Source of the DNA: Caulobacter sp. FWC2
Lineage (GTDB): Bacteria; Pseudomonadota; Alphaproteobacteria; Caulobacterales; Caulobacteraceae
Reading direction: 5' to 3'
DNA: 64,000 nucleotides
Assembly (NCBI RefSeq): GCF_002742625.1
Contig: NZ_PEBF01000001.1
Location: 3,100,001-3,164,000 of the forward strand
The notes under the pieces were generated by a model. It had not been told where the DNA came from. It ran no database searches and worked only from the letters and a program-made list of their open reading frames with translations. Made by a program: the position numbers and the translations under genes. How positions within the stretch are numbered: position 1 is the first letter of the stretch; the number at the start of each line of letters is the position of its first letter. Positions 1 through 9,229 of the stretch are shown piece after piece.

Positions 1-24
1 TCGGCGTTGACCGGTGGTGCGCAT
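1..24 (-). CDS. Start of a gene running off the left edge
   Basis: Only the first eight codons (MRTTGQRR) are inside the window. The case for a real start is a perfect AAGGAG ribosome binding site eight bases upstream of the ATG on the minus strand (about positions 33-38). Nothing can be said about function. It lies upstream of the hairpin-rich stretch at 61-261, which may be its leader or promoter region. Confidence 0.4.
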
Positions 25-60
25 GAGGGTGCTCCTTCACCGCCCCAAAACCCCACATCC

Positions 61-261
61 TTTCCCCGGAAAGGGGGGTGGGCGGCGAAGAAGCCGGTTA
101 GGCCCGCCGCAAGGGGCGGCGGCACCCGAAGGGCCGGAACGCAGTGGAGGAGCCGGCCCCTTGGCCGGCTTGCCGCCGACCCTGGCGGGCCTATACCGGC
201 GCGCCGCCCACCCCGCTTTCTGGGGAAGGCAAGCAAAAAAGCCATCGCGCGAAGCGCGATG
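61..261. repeat. Cluster of perfect short hairpins in a gene-free leader
   Basis: The stretch 25-374 has no convincing gene. It holds at least four perfect inverted repeats: TTTCC/GGAAA at 61-72; CCGCCGC/GCGGCGG at 104-122 with a 5-base loop; AGCCGGCC/GGCCGGCT at 151-170 with a 4-base loop; and CATCGCGC/GCGCGATG at 243-261 with a 3-base loop. An A-run precedes the last one. The density is higher than chance in ordinary intergenic DNA. It could be a structured 5' leader of the gene at the left edge, or a plasmid/ICE-type control region. Function is not known. Confidence 0.45.
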
Positions 262-374
262 ACCGCTTGAGGCCCACGTCCTTGGCCTGCGGCGGTCGTG
301 GGAGTGGAACGGCTAGGCGCAGCGACGATGGAGCGCCAAAAGCCGCCCTTATCTCCCCTCCAGAAACGAGACAT

Positions 375-1196
375 TCAGATGTCAGGACGTCCGTCTGGCA
401 CCGAGGCGTCGAAATTCGCGATCGCCTCGATTTGCTCGACTACGAGCGCCTGAAACTTCTCGAAGGCCGCGTAACAGAGATCGCGTTCCTTCGACAGAAG
501 ATCGGCGATCTGCGCCAGTTGCAGCGGCTCGCGCCCGCCATAGCCGTAGGCGACAGAGCCATCCTTAGCCACGATACGACGCATCATCGCCGTTATGCCG
601 ACCAGGAAGCGGCTGGAGAAGCCGTGATTGTAGGCGTTGCGGAAATCGGCCGTGTCGGCCTTGAACGCCCTGCCGGCCAAGGGTTCGACCTTGAGCTTGA
701 AGCCGCGGAACGCCTTCCAGCCCTGGCAGTGGGGATCGATGTCATTGAGGTAGAAGGCGCGCTTGTCGGGTAGAACATCGACCCAGCCTTCCATGTCCTT
801 AGCGCGATTGGCCTGGTGGCACAGGGCGAGGGCGGCAAGCGTGAACCGGGACTTGATCGCGTAGGGCAGCCCCAGGGCCACCGTCCCAAGGTCATCGACA
901 AATTCATGCGCGACCGCCAGCTTGTCATCGGCTGACAGAGGCTCGACCACGATGCTCCAGGCTCTTAGGCGCGCGACATGATGGGTCAGGCTGTTGATGA
1001 TATTGGCCAGGTCGGTGGCGTACTCGTCCAGCTGGGTGGCGTAGACCATCCAAAGGCCGCTGAGCGGCTGGGGCAGTGACCACCAGCGATATGGCATCAT
1101 CCGCCCGCCCTTCGGCGCGGCGTCCAGTTGCTTGCGAAATTCGCCATAGAGCCTGATCGCCAGCACCGACTGTTGCTGTTGCAGCTCGTCAGGCAT
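375..1196 (-). CDS. Unknown protein, third gene of a nuclease operon
   Basis: A 273-residue protein that I do not recognise. It is rich in helices and charged residues with no signal peptide, membrane segment or clear catalytic motif, so it is probably cytoplasmic. The start chosen is ATG at 1196 (MPDELQQQQ), which overlaps the last codons of the preceding nuclease gene by 8 bases. That overlap argues for translational coupling in a three-gene operon (2489 to 375). A longer reading with an arginine-rich N-terminus looks like an artefact of GC-rich DNA. Context next to a PD-(D/E)xK protein suggests a partner in a restriction or defence module, but this is inference. Confidence 0.7.
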   Translation of the reverse strand: MPDELQQQQSVLAIRLYGEFRKQLDAAPKGGRMMPYRWWSLPQPLSGLWMVYATQLDEYATDLANIINSLTHHVARLRAWSIVVEPLSADDKLAVAHEFVDDLGTVALGLPYAIKSRFTLAALALCHQANRAKDMEGWVDVLPDKRAFYLNDIDPHCQGWKAFRGFKLKVEPLAGRAFKADTADFRNAYNHGFSSRFLVGITAMMRRIVAKDGSVAYGYGGREPLQLAQIADLLSKERDLCYAAFEKFQALVVEQIEAIANFDASVPDGRPDI

Positions 1197-1980
1197 GTCG
1201 TCGCGCCCAGTTGACCACCGACCACACCAAGTCCTCGACGGCCGCGCCGCCCGCGACGATGTTCTGGTGCGGTTCGATCTGATGGTAGGCCGCCAGGGGT
1301 GCGACACCGCTGACGAAGCCGGTCCGCCGCGCGATGATGTTCTTGGTGCGGCGGTTTTCTTGGCGATAGGTCAGCACTGCGCGGTGAGCCGGACCACTGG
1401 GGCTGCCGGGATGCAAGGCCTGAGGCGGCCCCGGCAGCAGCAGATGGGGATGGTGCGAGCGCAGCAAGGTCACGTCGTAGAGGCGCGCGACGAACGCGCG
1501 CATTTCGTCCAGGCTGCCGGCGGCGCCGACGTCCTTGCACTCGATGGCCACTCGAGGGCGACCGGTCGGCGTTCCGCCGGCCAAGCGCAGTTGCGCCCCG
1601 ACGCTCTGAGGGACGATCGCCAGATCGATCTCGTGCTGAGCGTAGCTTCGCCCCTCGAACTGTATGCCGTTCCAGATTTCCCAGGCCGGGTATTGGCGCC
1701 AGCGAAAGCCAATGACGCTGGCGTTGTCAGGTCCCGCCCAAGCCGCGGCCACCCCGGTCGGCGCACCGCCGCGCTGAATGAAACGCCGGTAAGTGTCGGT
1801 CGGCTCGATGATCGATCCATCGGATCGCTGCAGCCAGACCGCGAAGCCCGCGTCCATGGGGCCACGCGCCACACTGCTCATCAGGAAGAGCTCGAAAATC
1901 CGGCCCGCGCCGTTGGCGTGTTGCAGCACCGTGGCCTGGCCGACGATCGCCTCCAGCGCATCGGAGATTTCCGGGATCAT
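1189..1980 (-). CDS. PD-(D/E)xK nuclease-like protein, middle gene of operon
   Basis: A 263-residue protein. The centre carries a PD-(D/E)xK nuclease-like signature: HEIDLAIV with Asp119, then a strand VAIECKD with Glu147 and Lys149. These are the acidic and lysine residues that coordinate metal in restriction endonuclease-fold proteins. The N-terminal third is unassigned, and the C-terminal part (after about residue 175) is basic. Its ATG overlaps the stop of the upstream gene by 4 bases (ATGA), and its end overlaps the downstream start, so three proteins are probably made together. Likely role is DNA cleavage in a defence module. The exact family is not recognised and the target is unknown. 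Confidence 0.72.
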   Translation of the reverse strand: MIPEISDALEAIVGQATVLQHANGAGRIFELFLMSSVARGPMDAGFAVWLQRSDGSIIEPTDTYRRFIQRGGAPTGVAAAWAGPDNASVIGFRWRQYPAWEIWNGIQFEGRSYAQHEIDLAIVPQSVGAQLRLAGGTPTGRPRVAIECKDVGAAGSLDEMRAFVARLYDVTLLRSHHPHLLLPGPPQALHPGSPSGPAHRAVLTYRQENRRTKNIIARRTGFVSGVAPLAAYHQIEPHQNIVAGGAAVEDLVWSVVNWARRHA

Positions 1981-2489
1981 GTGATTTCGATTCCCGCCTC
2001 GCCGATGCGCCAGATGGCGATCGCCTGGCGCAGGTCAGCCAACGCCAGCCGCGCGGTATGGACCGCTTCTCGATCCGTCTTTCGTGCAACCTCATCGTCA
2101 ATGACGACGGTCATTGGTCCAACATGCTGAACATCGGAGAAGCTTTTCAGTCGCTCGCGCCCGTGGCGGCAGACGTCCTCAAGATTGCCGATCGACGCAT
2201 CCAGCTGGCCGAGCGCATCGTCCAGGCGCATGACGACGTAGTCCGCTGCCCACTTGATCTGATCTTCCAACGCGGTGGCTTTGACCGGCGTTTCGGCGGC
2301 ACCCGATTCCCAACTTGCCCCCTCCTGCCCCGAGCGCACCACTGTCCGGGCCACGTCCAAGTTTTCTTCGCTTTCCAGAGGTTGCTCGCCACGCCGGATT
2401 CCTTCGATCAGTTCGAAGGCCAACCAGTCCAGGCCGCTGGCGGACAGGGTCTCAATCAGGTCCAGAAGTCTCGGGTCCAGCCCTAGCAT
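1977..2489 (-). CDS. Unknown 170-residue protein, first gene of nuclease operon
   Basis: A small acidic, mostly helical protein with no recognised domain. It has no signal sequence and only moderate hydrophobic stretches. Helices in the second half (about residues 75-125, with a predicted coiled appearance) could serve in oligomerisation or partner binding. It is the first cistron of the 2489-375 operon and overlaps the nuclease-like gene by 4 bases. In small defence operons such a first gene is often a regulatory or recognition subunit. That is an inference from position only. Confidence 0.65.
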   Translation of the reverse strand: MLGLDPRLLDLIETLSASGLDWLAFELIEGIRRGEQPLESEENLDVARTVVRSGQEGASWESGAAETPVKATALEDQIKWAADYVVMRLDDALGQLDASIGNLEDVCRHGRERLKSFSDVQHVGPMTVVIDDEVARKTDREAVHTARLALADLRQAIAIWRIGEAGIEIT

Positions 2490-2585
2490 TTGGTGTCCAG
2501 CTCCCCAGCGCGCCGGCCTCGCCGGATCGCCGACGCACGTTTTACGCTTCCAACATTAGACGGCTCGCCATCTTTTGCGAGGTCG

Positions 2586-3053
2586 TCAGTCGAGATTTGC
2601 CGTGAGTTTCGGTTCAGACAGCGTCGTCGCCGGGGGCTTGGCGATCTCGATGTAGCGGTTGGCGAAGCTGGCGATCAGCGCGCTGACAGCTCGTTGTTCG
2701 TCCTGCACCATGACGAACAGGTTGGGGCGACATTGGCTGCCCCACCAAAAATCAGCGTCCCCCCATGACAGGTCTCGAATGTCTGTCGCGGTGGAGTCGG
2801 CGATCTGCGACTTGGCGTGTTTGGTTCCGTTGGCGATGTGCCGCAAAGCTCCCCATTCAGGGAACACGGCTTTAAACGCTTCGTGTCCGGCCGGCGACCA
2901 GTCTCCGAGATCGTGCCAATCGCGGACGTGGCTGCAGAGCATCGCCGCGCCAAGCTCCAGGGCCATGATCGTCGAGACCTCCAGATCGGGGCGGCCGGCC
3001 AGGTCCAGAAGATCGAGCGCGGCCCTGGCCATGGTTCTGGGGTCGTTAAACAT
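2586..3053 (-). CDS. HEPN-like hypothetical protein
   Basis: A 155-residue soluble protein. The middle contains LRHIANGTKHAKSQ (about residues 70-83), a pattern common in helical HEPN-like or abortive-infection type proteins (ALR.ANA.KH). The canonical R-x4-6-H ribonuclease motif is only approximate here, so RNase activity is not claimed. It stands alone, separated by about 100 bases from the nuclease operon on the same strand. Its position in a defence-rich block is the main hint to its role. Confidence 0.6.
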   Translation of the reverse strand: MFNDPRTMARAALDLLDLAGRPDLEVSTIMALELGAAMLCSHVRDWHDLGDWSPAGHEAFKAVFPEWGALRHIANGTKHAKSQIADSTATDIRDLSWGDADFWWGSQCRPNLFVMVQDEQRAVSALIASFANRYIEIAKPPATTLSEPKLTANLD

Positions 3054-3269
3054 CAGCCCGCTGGTGGCGGCTTCCGCACCGCCCTCCCCCTAAAACTCCG
3101 GCCAGGCGCTTGACGGTCCGGGGCCACGCTCTCATCCTTCGATTCACGGACCGCAGTTCCAGACGAGTCGTCGGGTCAAACGCTGCTCTATTGAACCCTT
3201 CGCACCGCAGTCCTCATGACCACGGTTGCTGCATAATCGACGATCTGCAACCGGCCATAGAGGCCTGTT

Positions 3270-4019
3270 ATGAACGTTACCCTAGATCTCGCCGCCCTTG
3301 AATCCGTCAAGGCGGATTTGCGCTCGGCGCTTCCCAAGATCCCATCGACCCAAAGGATTGAAGCCTTCGCTCGCGGCGCAGGCTTCAACGCCTACGCGGC
3401 CATGCGCGCCGCGCTCAGGGACGGCCCCGTCAGGGTGGTCCCGCATGACGAGGCGTTCGAGCGCTATCTCTCGGACCATGATCTGCACGCCAATGATCGC
3501 GCCTTGCGGCGAACCTTGGCGCGCGTCGGGCTGCGTCGGGCCATGGCGCATGATTCCATGCTGACCACGACGGGCTATGGGATTGCCTGGCAGCTCTACA
3601 AGACCAACGCCGAGGCGCGCGCTGCCTCCGTCCAGTTGCGCGCGGACCTCCTCGACGACTGGTCGGCCGATCAGTTCGAGTTGGCGAGCCTCTATCTTAG
3701 TCAACTGGAGCCGCGCAAATCCCTCAATCGCGACTACAGCACCTATAATCTCAAGCACCAAGCCGAGCGTCTCTCACGGGAACGCGGCATCGCCACCCAC
3801 CTTGGCAACTATGTCTGCAACGGCGTCTTCATCGCCGCGGCGCTGTCGGCCGGGTTCCATGTGCGGCAGATTGATTGGAGTTCACTCAACGGCTTCATCA
3901 ACGCCACCACGCGCAGCATCAAGGCCGCCCGTACCGGCCAATTGATCAACCGCTCGACCATGTCGGCGCTCTGGCGTCTGGTGACCGCGCCCGATCCAGA
4001 GGTCTCCGAGGCCGCCTAA
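3270..4019 (+). CDS. Conserved hypothetical protein of accessory DNA
   Basis: A 249-residue protein beginning MNVTLDLAALESVKADLRSALP. Its first 50 residues resemble a helical N-terminal region often seen in proteins carried on plasmids and islands (KIPSTQRIEAFARGAGF). The part around residues 150-195 (NRDYSTYNLKHQAE, then GNYVCNGVFIAAALSAGF) matches a pattern I associate with hypothetical proteins of proteobacterial mobile DNA. No catalytic motif is evident. It is transcribed alone, divergent from the gene at 2586-3053 and convergent with the one at 4147-4905. Confidence 0.68.
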   Translation: MNVTLDLAALESVKADLRSALPKIPSTQRIEAFARGAGFNAYAAMRAALRDGPVRVVPHDEAFERYLSDHDLHANDRALRRTLARVGLRRAMAHDSMLTTTGYGIAWQLYKTNAEARAASVQLRADLLDDWSADQFELASLYLSQLEPRKSLNRDYSTYNLKHQAERLSRERGIATHLGNYVCNGVFIAAALSAGFHVRQIDWSSLNGFINATTRSIKAARTGQLINRSTMSALWRLVTAPDPEVSEAA

Positions 4020-4146
4020 CCACGGCGGACCAAGTCGGATCGACCGCCTAACGAGCGCCCCCAAGTTCCGCAGCCCTGCGGCGTTGGGACTTGGGGATGC
4101 TTGAGCCAATTTGCGGCATCCACTTCACCCGGTTGAAGATGCTACG

Positions 4147-4905
4147 TTAGCCGCCGTCAGCTGGTGTCGAGACACCATTTGCCGCGCCATAACGGACGAC
4201 TTCTGGCTTGAGCTTGGCCAACAGCGCATCGACCCGATCCAGGTGCTCCTGGCTCTCAATGATCGAGGCATGGGCGCGTAGCGTAGCCAGCATGGTGGGA
4301 AGCATCCACAACACCACGCGCCGACGATCGGCCTGCGCCGTTTCGGTGGCGGCGGATGGTTCCTCCTCGGCGTCGATGAAGGGCGTGTGGCGGCCGATGG
4401 AGACGCCCGTGATGTGTACGGCCACGCCCGATAACACCCGGTGGTAGGTATAGAGGTCGGCGACGTCGGCTTGTCGAGCAAGCACCTCAAGATCCAGTCG
4501 TTTGCCGGTGCTCTCCAGTTCCCGAGCCCACTCCGCAGCGATGATCTCCGAGAACCCGAACTGGGCCTTACGCATCATTCTCACCTGGCCGTTCATCGTG
4601 GCCGAGACGTCGTTGGTCAGATCGGCGATGAAATCGCCGCGCCTGGCATCCAAGTTGGCCAGGCAGATGGCGACCTCGATGCTGGATCTCAGAATGATCT
4701 CGCACTCGAGAATCTGGTCCGCCTGCCACAGTACCGTGAATGCTCGAAAATGGCTCGTCGCCCGCCAAAAGAGCGCCGTCGAAATGACTGCGGGGTCGTC
4801 GGCTACGCCCTGGACGTTGAGGCTAGCTTCACCCAAGTCGTTGCCGATTTCGGCGATCTCGGCGAGGGCCGCTTGAAAGGTTTCGTACGAAGTCGTGGTG
4901 GTCAT
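4147..4905 (-). CDS. DUF5677-like helical protein
   Basis: A 252-residue, largely helical protein without membrane segments. Residues about 65-100 read as a LILRSSIEVAICLANLDARRGDF-type segment, which resembles DUF5677/HEPN-like proteins (RS..EA....L). These proteins are frequent in defence islands, and their biochemistry is mostly unknown. No clean R-x4-6-H pair was found, so a catalytic HEPN assignment is tentative. It is divergent from the larger HEPN-like gene at 5227, with which it shares the 320-base region between their starts. Confidence 0.6.
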   Translation of the reverse strand: MTTTTSYETFQAALAEIAEIGNDLGEASLNVQGVADDPAVISTALFWRATSHFRAFTVLWQADQILECEIILRSSIEVAICLANLDARRGDFIADLTNDVSATMNGQVRMMRKAQFGFSEIIAAEWARELESTGKRLDLEVLARQADVADLYTYHRVLSGVAVHITGVSIGRHTPFIDAEEEPSAATETAQADRRRVVLWMLPTMLATLRAHASIIESQEHLDRVDALLAKLKPEVVRYGAANGVSTPADGG

Positions 4906-5226
4906 GGTTTAGGAGGTCTTTTGACGAACTTGACGAATGAAGGCCGCGGCGGCGGTAAGTGGGTTCAGCAGCGCCATTTGCAGACATTGGTGTCACTCCA
5001 ATCTCCGGACGTTCGGCCGACGGCTTCTATGCTTGGGTCGACGCCTTTGCGGCCGCCCTCCAATATCCGTTAAGCGTCGCGCCTAGCGGCAGCAATCGGA
5101 GCAAAAGACCTCTGCTGTGGGAGCGGTCAGAAAGCCGCTGGCTCGATGCAGCCGCACCAACGACAGATACCTCCGCAGCGGCAAGCGATCTCGCAAGGCG
5201 CGAAGAATCCAGGAAGACCAAATGAC
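4906..5226. promoter_or_regulatory. Divergent intergenic region, presumed promoters
   Basis: A stretch of 321 bases between the starts of the genes at 4905 (minus) and 5227 (plus). It must carry both promoters, but no clear -35/-10 pair or operator repeat was seen. Short open frames here are typical GC-rich noise. Confidence 0.35.
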
Positions 5227-6723
5227 ATGACCCCACAGGAAATAGCCGACGCCCAGATCCTTGCCGCGGCGATCAAGGTCGTGGTCCCGCCAGCGGAAGA
5301 CCTCCCTCTGGATGGCGATGGCCTGTCGCGGCTGTTGCGGACAGCGGGCGTTGTTACCGGCGGGATCGATCCAGTTAGGGGCGCGGTAGTCGGCCTCACG
5401 GTCCCGGGGGTGCAAGCCTCGGAAGCGCTGGCCCGCAGTCTCCGAGACCGGCACGGGGACCTCGGCAAGCGGGCCGCCAACACCACGGTTGCCAACCTAA
5501 TCCGCGGCTATGCTCTGAAGGCATGGTCCGCGCACGGCGGGCGCCTCACCGCCGCCGACTGCACGGCGCTCGAACAGGCGGTCCTCTCATGGCTGTCCGC
5601 CCAGGGGCAGACCCGCCGCCATTACGTCCCTTGCACCCTCTTCGCCTATCGGATCGAGAGCTTCCCGGTCGGCCCGGTTCGTTTCCACCACCTGCACGAC
5701 ATGCCGACAGCCAGCATGATCGGCACGCGGGAGGAATTTTGGCCCACCCCTCCCAAGCCCGTCTGGCGGGACCGGCTGCGGAACGCCTTCGCTATCCTCC
5801 GCGGAAAGGACCTCGCGGTGCCGCAAGCCGACACGTTCGGCCAAGTGCCGGGCGGCTTCTACTACCGGGACCTCGTCCGGCTCTGCCAAGAGCGCCATGC
5901 CTGGTGGATCGCCGAGGTAGAGGTGCCCGGCCGGGAGGAAGCGCAATCGGTCGTCACAGCGGACTTCGCGGCCAACATCGCCCTGGCGGCCCTGACCCTG
6001 GCTTTGCCGGGCGATGAACTCCGGACCATCGCTCGCGCCAGTGAACGCGCGCGGTCTGTGTGGCGTGTCGATGTCTGGACAGGCACCGAGACACACGGAT
6101 CGCGAAACAGCAACCACGAGCCGGGTCGCACCCTGTCGCCCGACGTCATTGCCCGCGGCCTGCAGAGCCAGGCAAGGTTGCTGGAATCAATGGGACGCCG
6201 GCTCGAAAGCTACGTAGCGGGACGGGGTGCGCTGCCGAACCTCAACGAGAGCTGGTGCAACGCCGCTTACTGGTTCCACGAGGCGCTCCTTGAGAACGTC
6301 GAAGGCGTTGCGGTAGCGCAGTTCGAGACCGCCATGGAAGTGCTGTTCAGCACCGCCAGCACAAAGATCAGCACCGGGCGCTTGATGGAGGCAATGGCCG
6401 GGCTCCTCGGGATGGCGGAAGGGGACCCCATCGCACCGAACTCGCCCGTCACAGTGAAAACCTTCGTTTCCTCTATCGTCACAGCAAGGTCGCGGGTTCT
6501 TCACGGCACCTGGCCCACCCTGAGCGGCGAACTTCCGCTGAGCGTTCGCATCAGCGATGTGGAGACCCTCGCACGCACTCTTCTTACCGCTATGTCGCTT
6601 ACCCTCGATGCCTACGAGGCGGCGGGCCGGACGGAGGACGACATAAGAGACTTCCTGGACTGGGCGACCGCACAACGAATCGCGGCGGCAGCAGCGTCGA
6701 CAAGCCCTTCCGCTGAGCGTTGA
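5227..6723 (+). CDS. Large protein with C-terminal Apea-like HEPN motif
   Basis: A 498-residue soluble protein. The start used is ATG 5227 (MTPQEIADAQ); the upstream extension is Gln/Pro-rich and unlikely. The last third contains a segment typical of Apea-like HEPN domains, in which a helix with AQFETAMEVLF is followed by the motif R421-S-R-V-L-H426 (R-x4-H) and G427. The R/H pair is the ribonuclease site in active HEPN proteins. The N-terminal 300 residues are not recognised and may be the sensing part. It is probably an RNA-cleaving or RNA-binding stress/defence protein, but no partner gene is adjacent on the same strand. Confidence 0.65.
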   Translation: MTPQEIADAQILAAAIKVVVPPAEDLPLDGDGLSRLLRTAGVVTGGIDPVRGAVVGLTVPGVQASEALARSLRDRHGDLGKRAANTTVANLIRGYALKAWSAHGGRLTAADCTALEQAVLSWLSAQGQTRRHYVPCTLFAYRIESFPVGPVRFHHLHDMPTASMIGTREEFWPTPPKPVWRDRLRNAFAILRGKDLAVPQADTFGQVPGGFYYRDLVRLCQERHAWWIAEVEVPGREEAQSVVTADFAANIALAALTLALPGDELRTIARASERARSVWRVDVWTGTETHGSRNSNHEPGRTLSPDVIARGLQSQARLLESMGRRLESYVAGRGALPNLNESWCNAAYWFHEALLENVEGVAVAQFETAMEVLFSTASTKISTGRLMEAMAGLLGMAEGDPIAPNSPVTVKTFVSSIVTARSRVLHGTWPTLSGELPLSVRISDVETLARTLLTAMSLTLDAYEAAGRTEDDIRDFLDWATAQRIAAAAASTSPSAER

Positions 6724-6937
6724 AAGGACTCTTGCGGGTAGTACGTGGTCTCGCCGAGCGCCGACGCTCCAACCCTGCTCCGGGCTCGGGCCTTCACCTC
6801 CGCGCCATGAGCGGAAGTTGAGATACTCCCCCGAACGAGACCTTCGGGACCAGTTGGCGCCGGGAATTTGTCGTCTGTAGGGGCGCTAGAACGATCGACT
6901 ATGCCTACGGGGCCACGCCCGAGCCCTGACTTGACCG

Positions 6938-9229
6938 CTAGCTGTCCGAGCGCAGCGAACCGAAGAGATCACGGACACTGCCGTCGCTGGCGCGCCCTTC
7001 ACGCATGCGGTCCTTGTATTCGTCCATCATGGAGTCGGCGTAGGCTTCCTCGCGTTCCTGATACTCGGTCTCGGTCTCTTCCAGGACGTCCATGGCGCGG
7101 GCGACCTCCAGTTCCAGGTGTTCGGCGATGAACTCGATATCATCGCGAAGATCCGAAAAGTCCTCGCCCGTGCGGCACTCCAAGAGCTCGCTGCTGATCG
7201 CAGCCAAGGCCTCAGCCCCCGCCTCCTTCAGCGTCACGGCCAGGGCTTGGCTTTCCGGCTCGTCTAGATCCAGAAGGCTGACCAGTTCGCTGACATCCCG
7301 GATCGAGGGTTCCTTGGCCGTCTGCGCCACGAGATAGGCCGACATGGTCTCGACGATCCGACGCGATGCCGTGTCTTCGGGCGCAAGCCCGTCTAGGGCG
7401 CGCACCATGTCGACTCCGTTCGAGACGTAGATGTAGGCGCCAGCTTCCATGTTCTCGACGATCTCGGCGGCATATTGCTCGCGCAGGGCTCGAAACTCAG
7501 GGCTGCGAACATGGAAACGCAGCTTGAGCAGCGTCAGGAGTCGGCTGGAGGCCGTGAAGCCCTCGATGGAGCTCTTGCCGCTACGGATGACAATTCGACC
7601 CTTGCGTCCCAGGCAGCGGCCAACAGCTTCCATAAAGGCCTGAGGCTCGCGCTCTAGGCCAGCGAAAACGCCCTTGCCGCCGGCCGCGCCCCCGAGGGCC
7701 ATAACCCGTTCAATCTGCCCGTACTCGATCGCCCCCAGAACCACGGCAACGGCGTCGTCCGGGTCGCGACGCAGGACCGCATTCATCAGGTCCAGGACCG
7801 ACGGGTCCAACACGGCAAAGCCCTTGGTACCGTCCGGACGAACGAAGGCGTTGATCACCTGGGACATGGCCAACCGAAAGTCAGCGGCCTCGCGCGCGAA
7901 GCCATAGCGTTCCGCCCGCAAGCCGTGGAGGCGCCGGAAGGCCGGTTCCAGAACGGCGCCGTCGGCTTCGCCGCCGAAACTGAAGAGCGCCAGCAGCAGC
8001 GAGCGCCCGGCCTCGCCGATCTGCTCGTCATAGGCATGCAGCCAGAGCTTGGATGGGTCGCGTAAAAGTTTCTCGACGTGCGCAGCGAACTCCTCGGCCG
8101 GCACATGCGCCACCCGATTGTAGGTCGAGAGCCAAGCCACGAGACGTGGGTTGAACTTCTCGTGCTGAATGATGCGCAGGTAAAAGTCGTTGGCGAGCAG
8201 CGCCTCGCGATACGCGTCCGGCAGATCGCTGTAGTAGAGATGATTGTAAAGGATCAGGGCGCGTTCCCTTCGGGTGTAGTCGGAGACCCGCAGCACGAGC
8301 TTCCGGCTGTCCAGGCCGGCGTCGCGCAGCCGCTCTGAAGCGGCCAAGGCTTGGCCAAATATGTGCTCGCGGGTCGTCAGGATCAGTCGGGCCGAAGGTG
8401 TCTCGCCGATCAGTCCCATGAAATCGACCAGGGCGCGGTCGTCCTGCTTCATCCCCACCGCGCCACGGTCGCCCAGGAAGGTCGCGCCCATGAAGTCGTC
8501 GAAATAGAAAACCTGGCGCTTGCCGGATTGCAGGAGCCGGGCGCCCTCGGCGACATCGCGCCGGATGACCACCGGCTCCCAACCGTTGGCCAGGTGATTA
8601 TAGAGCAGCAGTTCAGCCAGGGTGGTTTTGCCCACGCCGGGCGGCCCCGACAGGATCACTAGCCGATCCCGCTCCAGGACCTGCAGCGCCTGCCCGTAGG
8701 CGCTGCTGGGTACGTACTTGGGGATGTCTTTCTGGATCCGCCGGACTTGGAAGTCGGTCTGGACCAGGACTTCATTGTGGATGACCCGGTCGAGCACCGC
8801 ACGACTGCCAAGCCACAGCTTGAAGTGCTGCTGGTGGATGCTGGGATGGCGCTCCAAGAGATTGTTGAGGTCCTCCGCGCCCAAGACGTCGGCGACTTTC
8901 AGGTGTTGCCCGCCGACGGCGTCGACGATCTGAACCTTGTTTTTCGGCGTCAAGGAGACCGAGGTGATCACCATGTAGCGGTCGGGCTTGAGCCCGGGAA
9001 TCTTGCCGGCTTCTTTGCGTAGCGCCGCCAGTAGGCCTGACAGGCCGGTCTTTGCGAAATGCTTGACCTGCACGATGAGCGTACCGGCCCGCGCGTATCG
9101 AAGGTCGATCCCGCCGTCGCGCCCGGACCTGAAGCTCTCAAGCACGATGCCGTGCTCGGCCTGAAGCAGGTCCCGCGAGAGCAGTTCCATGTCATGGGGC
9201 GAAAGCTGGTGAAAGTCGTAGTCCGCCAT
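6938..9229 (-). CDS. Mrr-like nuclease fused to nSTAND NTPase
   Basis: A 763-residue protein with a three-part layout. Residues 1-110 form an Mrr/restriction-endonuclease-like domain (RDGGIDL with Asp38/Asp42, then QVKH with Gln54 and Lys56). Residues about 165-420 form a STAND-type P-loop NTPase: Walker A GPPGVGKT at 195-202, Walker B FYFDDF at 241-246, and a sensor-like RLILTTRE. The remaining about 340 residues are helical repeats. STAND NTPases with nuclease effectors (Avs-like antiviral proteins) bind a phage protein through the repeats, oligomerise and switch on the effector. The domain order supports this for a single-gene defence system, although the sensor part has no family I can name. 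It is transcribed alone. Confidence 0.8.
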   Translation of the reverse strand: MADYDFHQLSPHDMELLSRDLLQAEHGIVLESFRSGRDGGIDLRYARAGTLIVQVKHFAKTGLSGLLAALRKEAGKIPGLKPDRYMVITSVSLTPKNKVQIVDAVGGQHLKVADVLGAEDLNNLLERHPSIHQQHFKLWLGSRAVLDRVIHNEVLVQTDFQVRRIQKDIPKYVPSSAYGQALQVLERDRLVILSGPPGVGKTTLAELLLYNHLANGWEPVVIRRDVAEGARLLQSGKRQVFYFDDFMGATFLGDRGAVGMKQDDRALVDFMGLIGETPSARLILTTREHIFGQALAASERLRDAGLDSRKLVLRVSDYTRRERALILYNHLYYSDLPDAYREALLANDFYLRIIQHEKFNPRLVAWLSTYNRVAHVPAEEFAAHVEKLLRDPSKLWLHAYDEQIGEAGRSLLLALFSFGGEADGAVLEPAFRRLHGLRAERYGFAREAADFRLAMSQVINAFVRPDGTKGFAVLDPSVLDLMNAVLRRDPDDAVAVVLGAIEYGQIERVMALGGAAGGKGVFAGLEREPQAFMEAVGRCLGRKGRIVIRSGKSSIEGFTASSRLLTLLKLRFHVRSPEFRALREQYAAEIVENMEAGAYIYVSNGVDMVRALDGLAPEDTASRRIVETMSAYLVAQTAKEPSIRDVSELVSLLDLDEPESQALAVTLKEAGAEALAAISSELLECRTGEDFSDLRDDIEFIAEHLELEVARAMDVLEETETEYQEREEAYADSMMDEYKDRMREGRASDGSVRDLFGSLRSDS

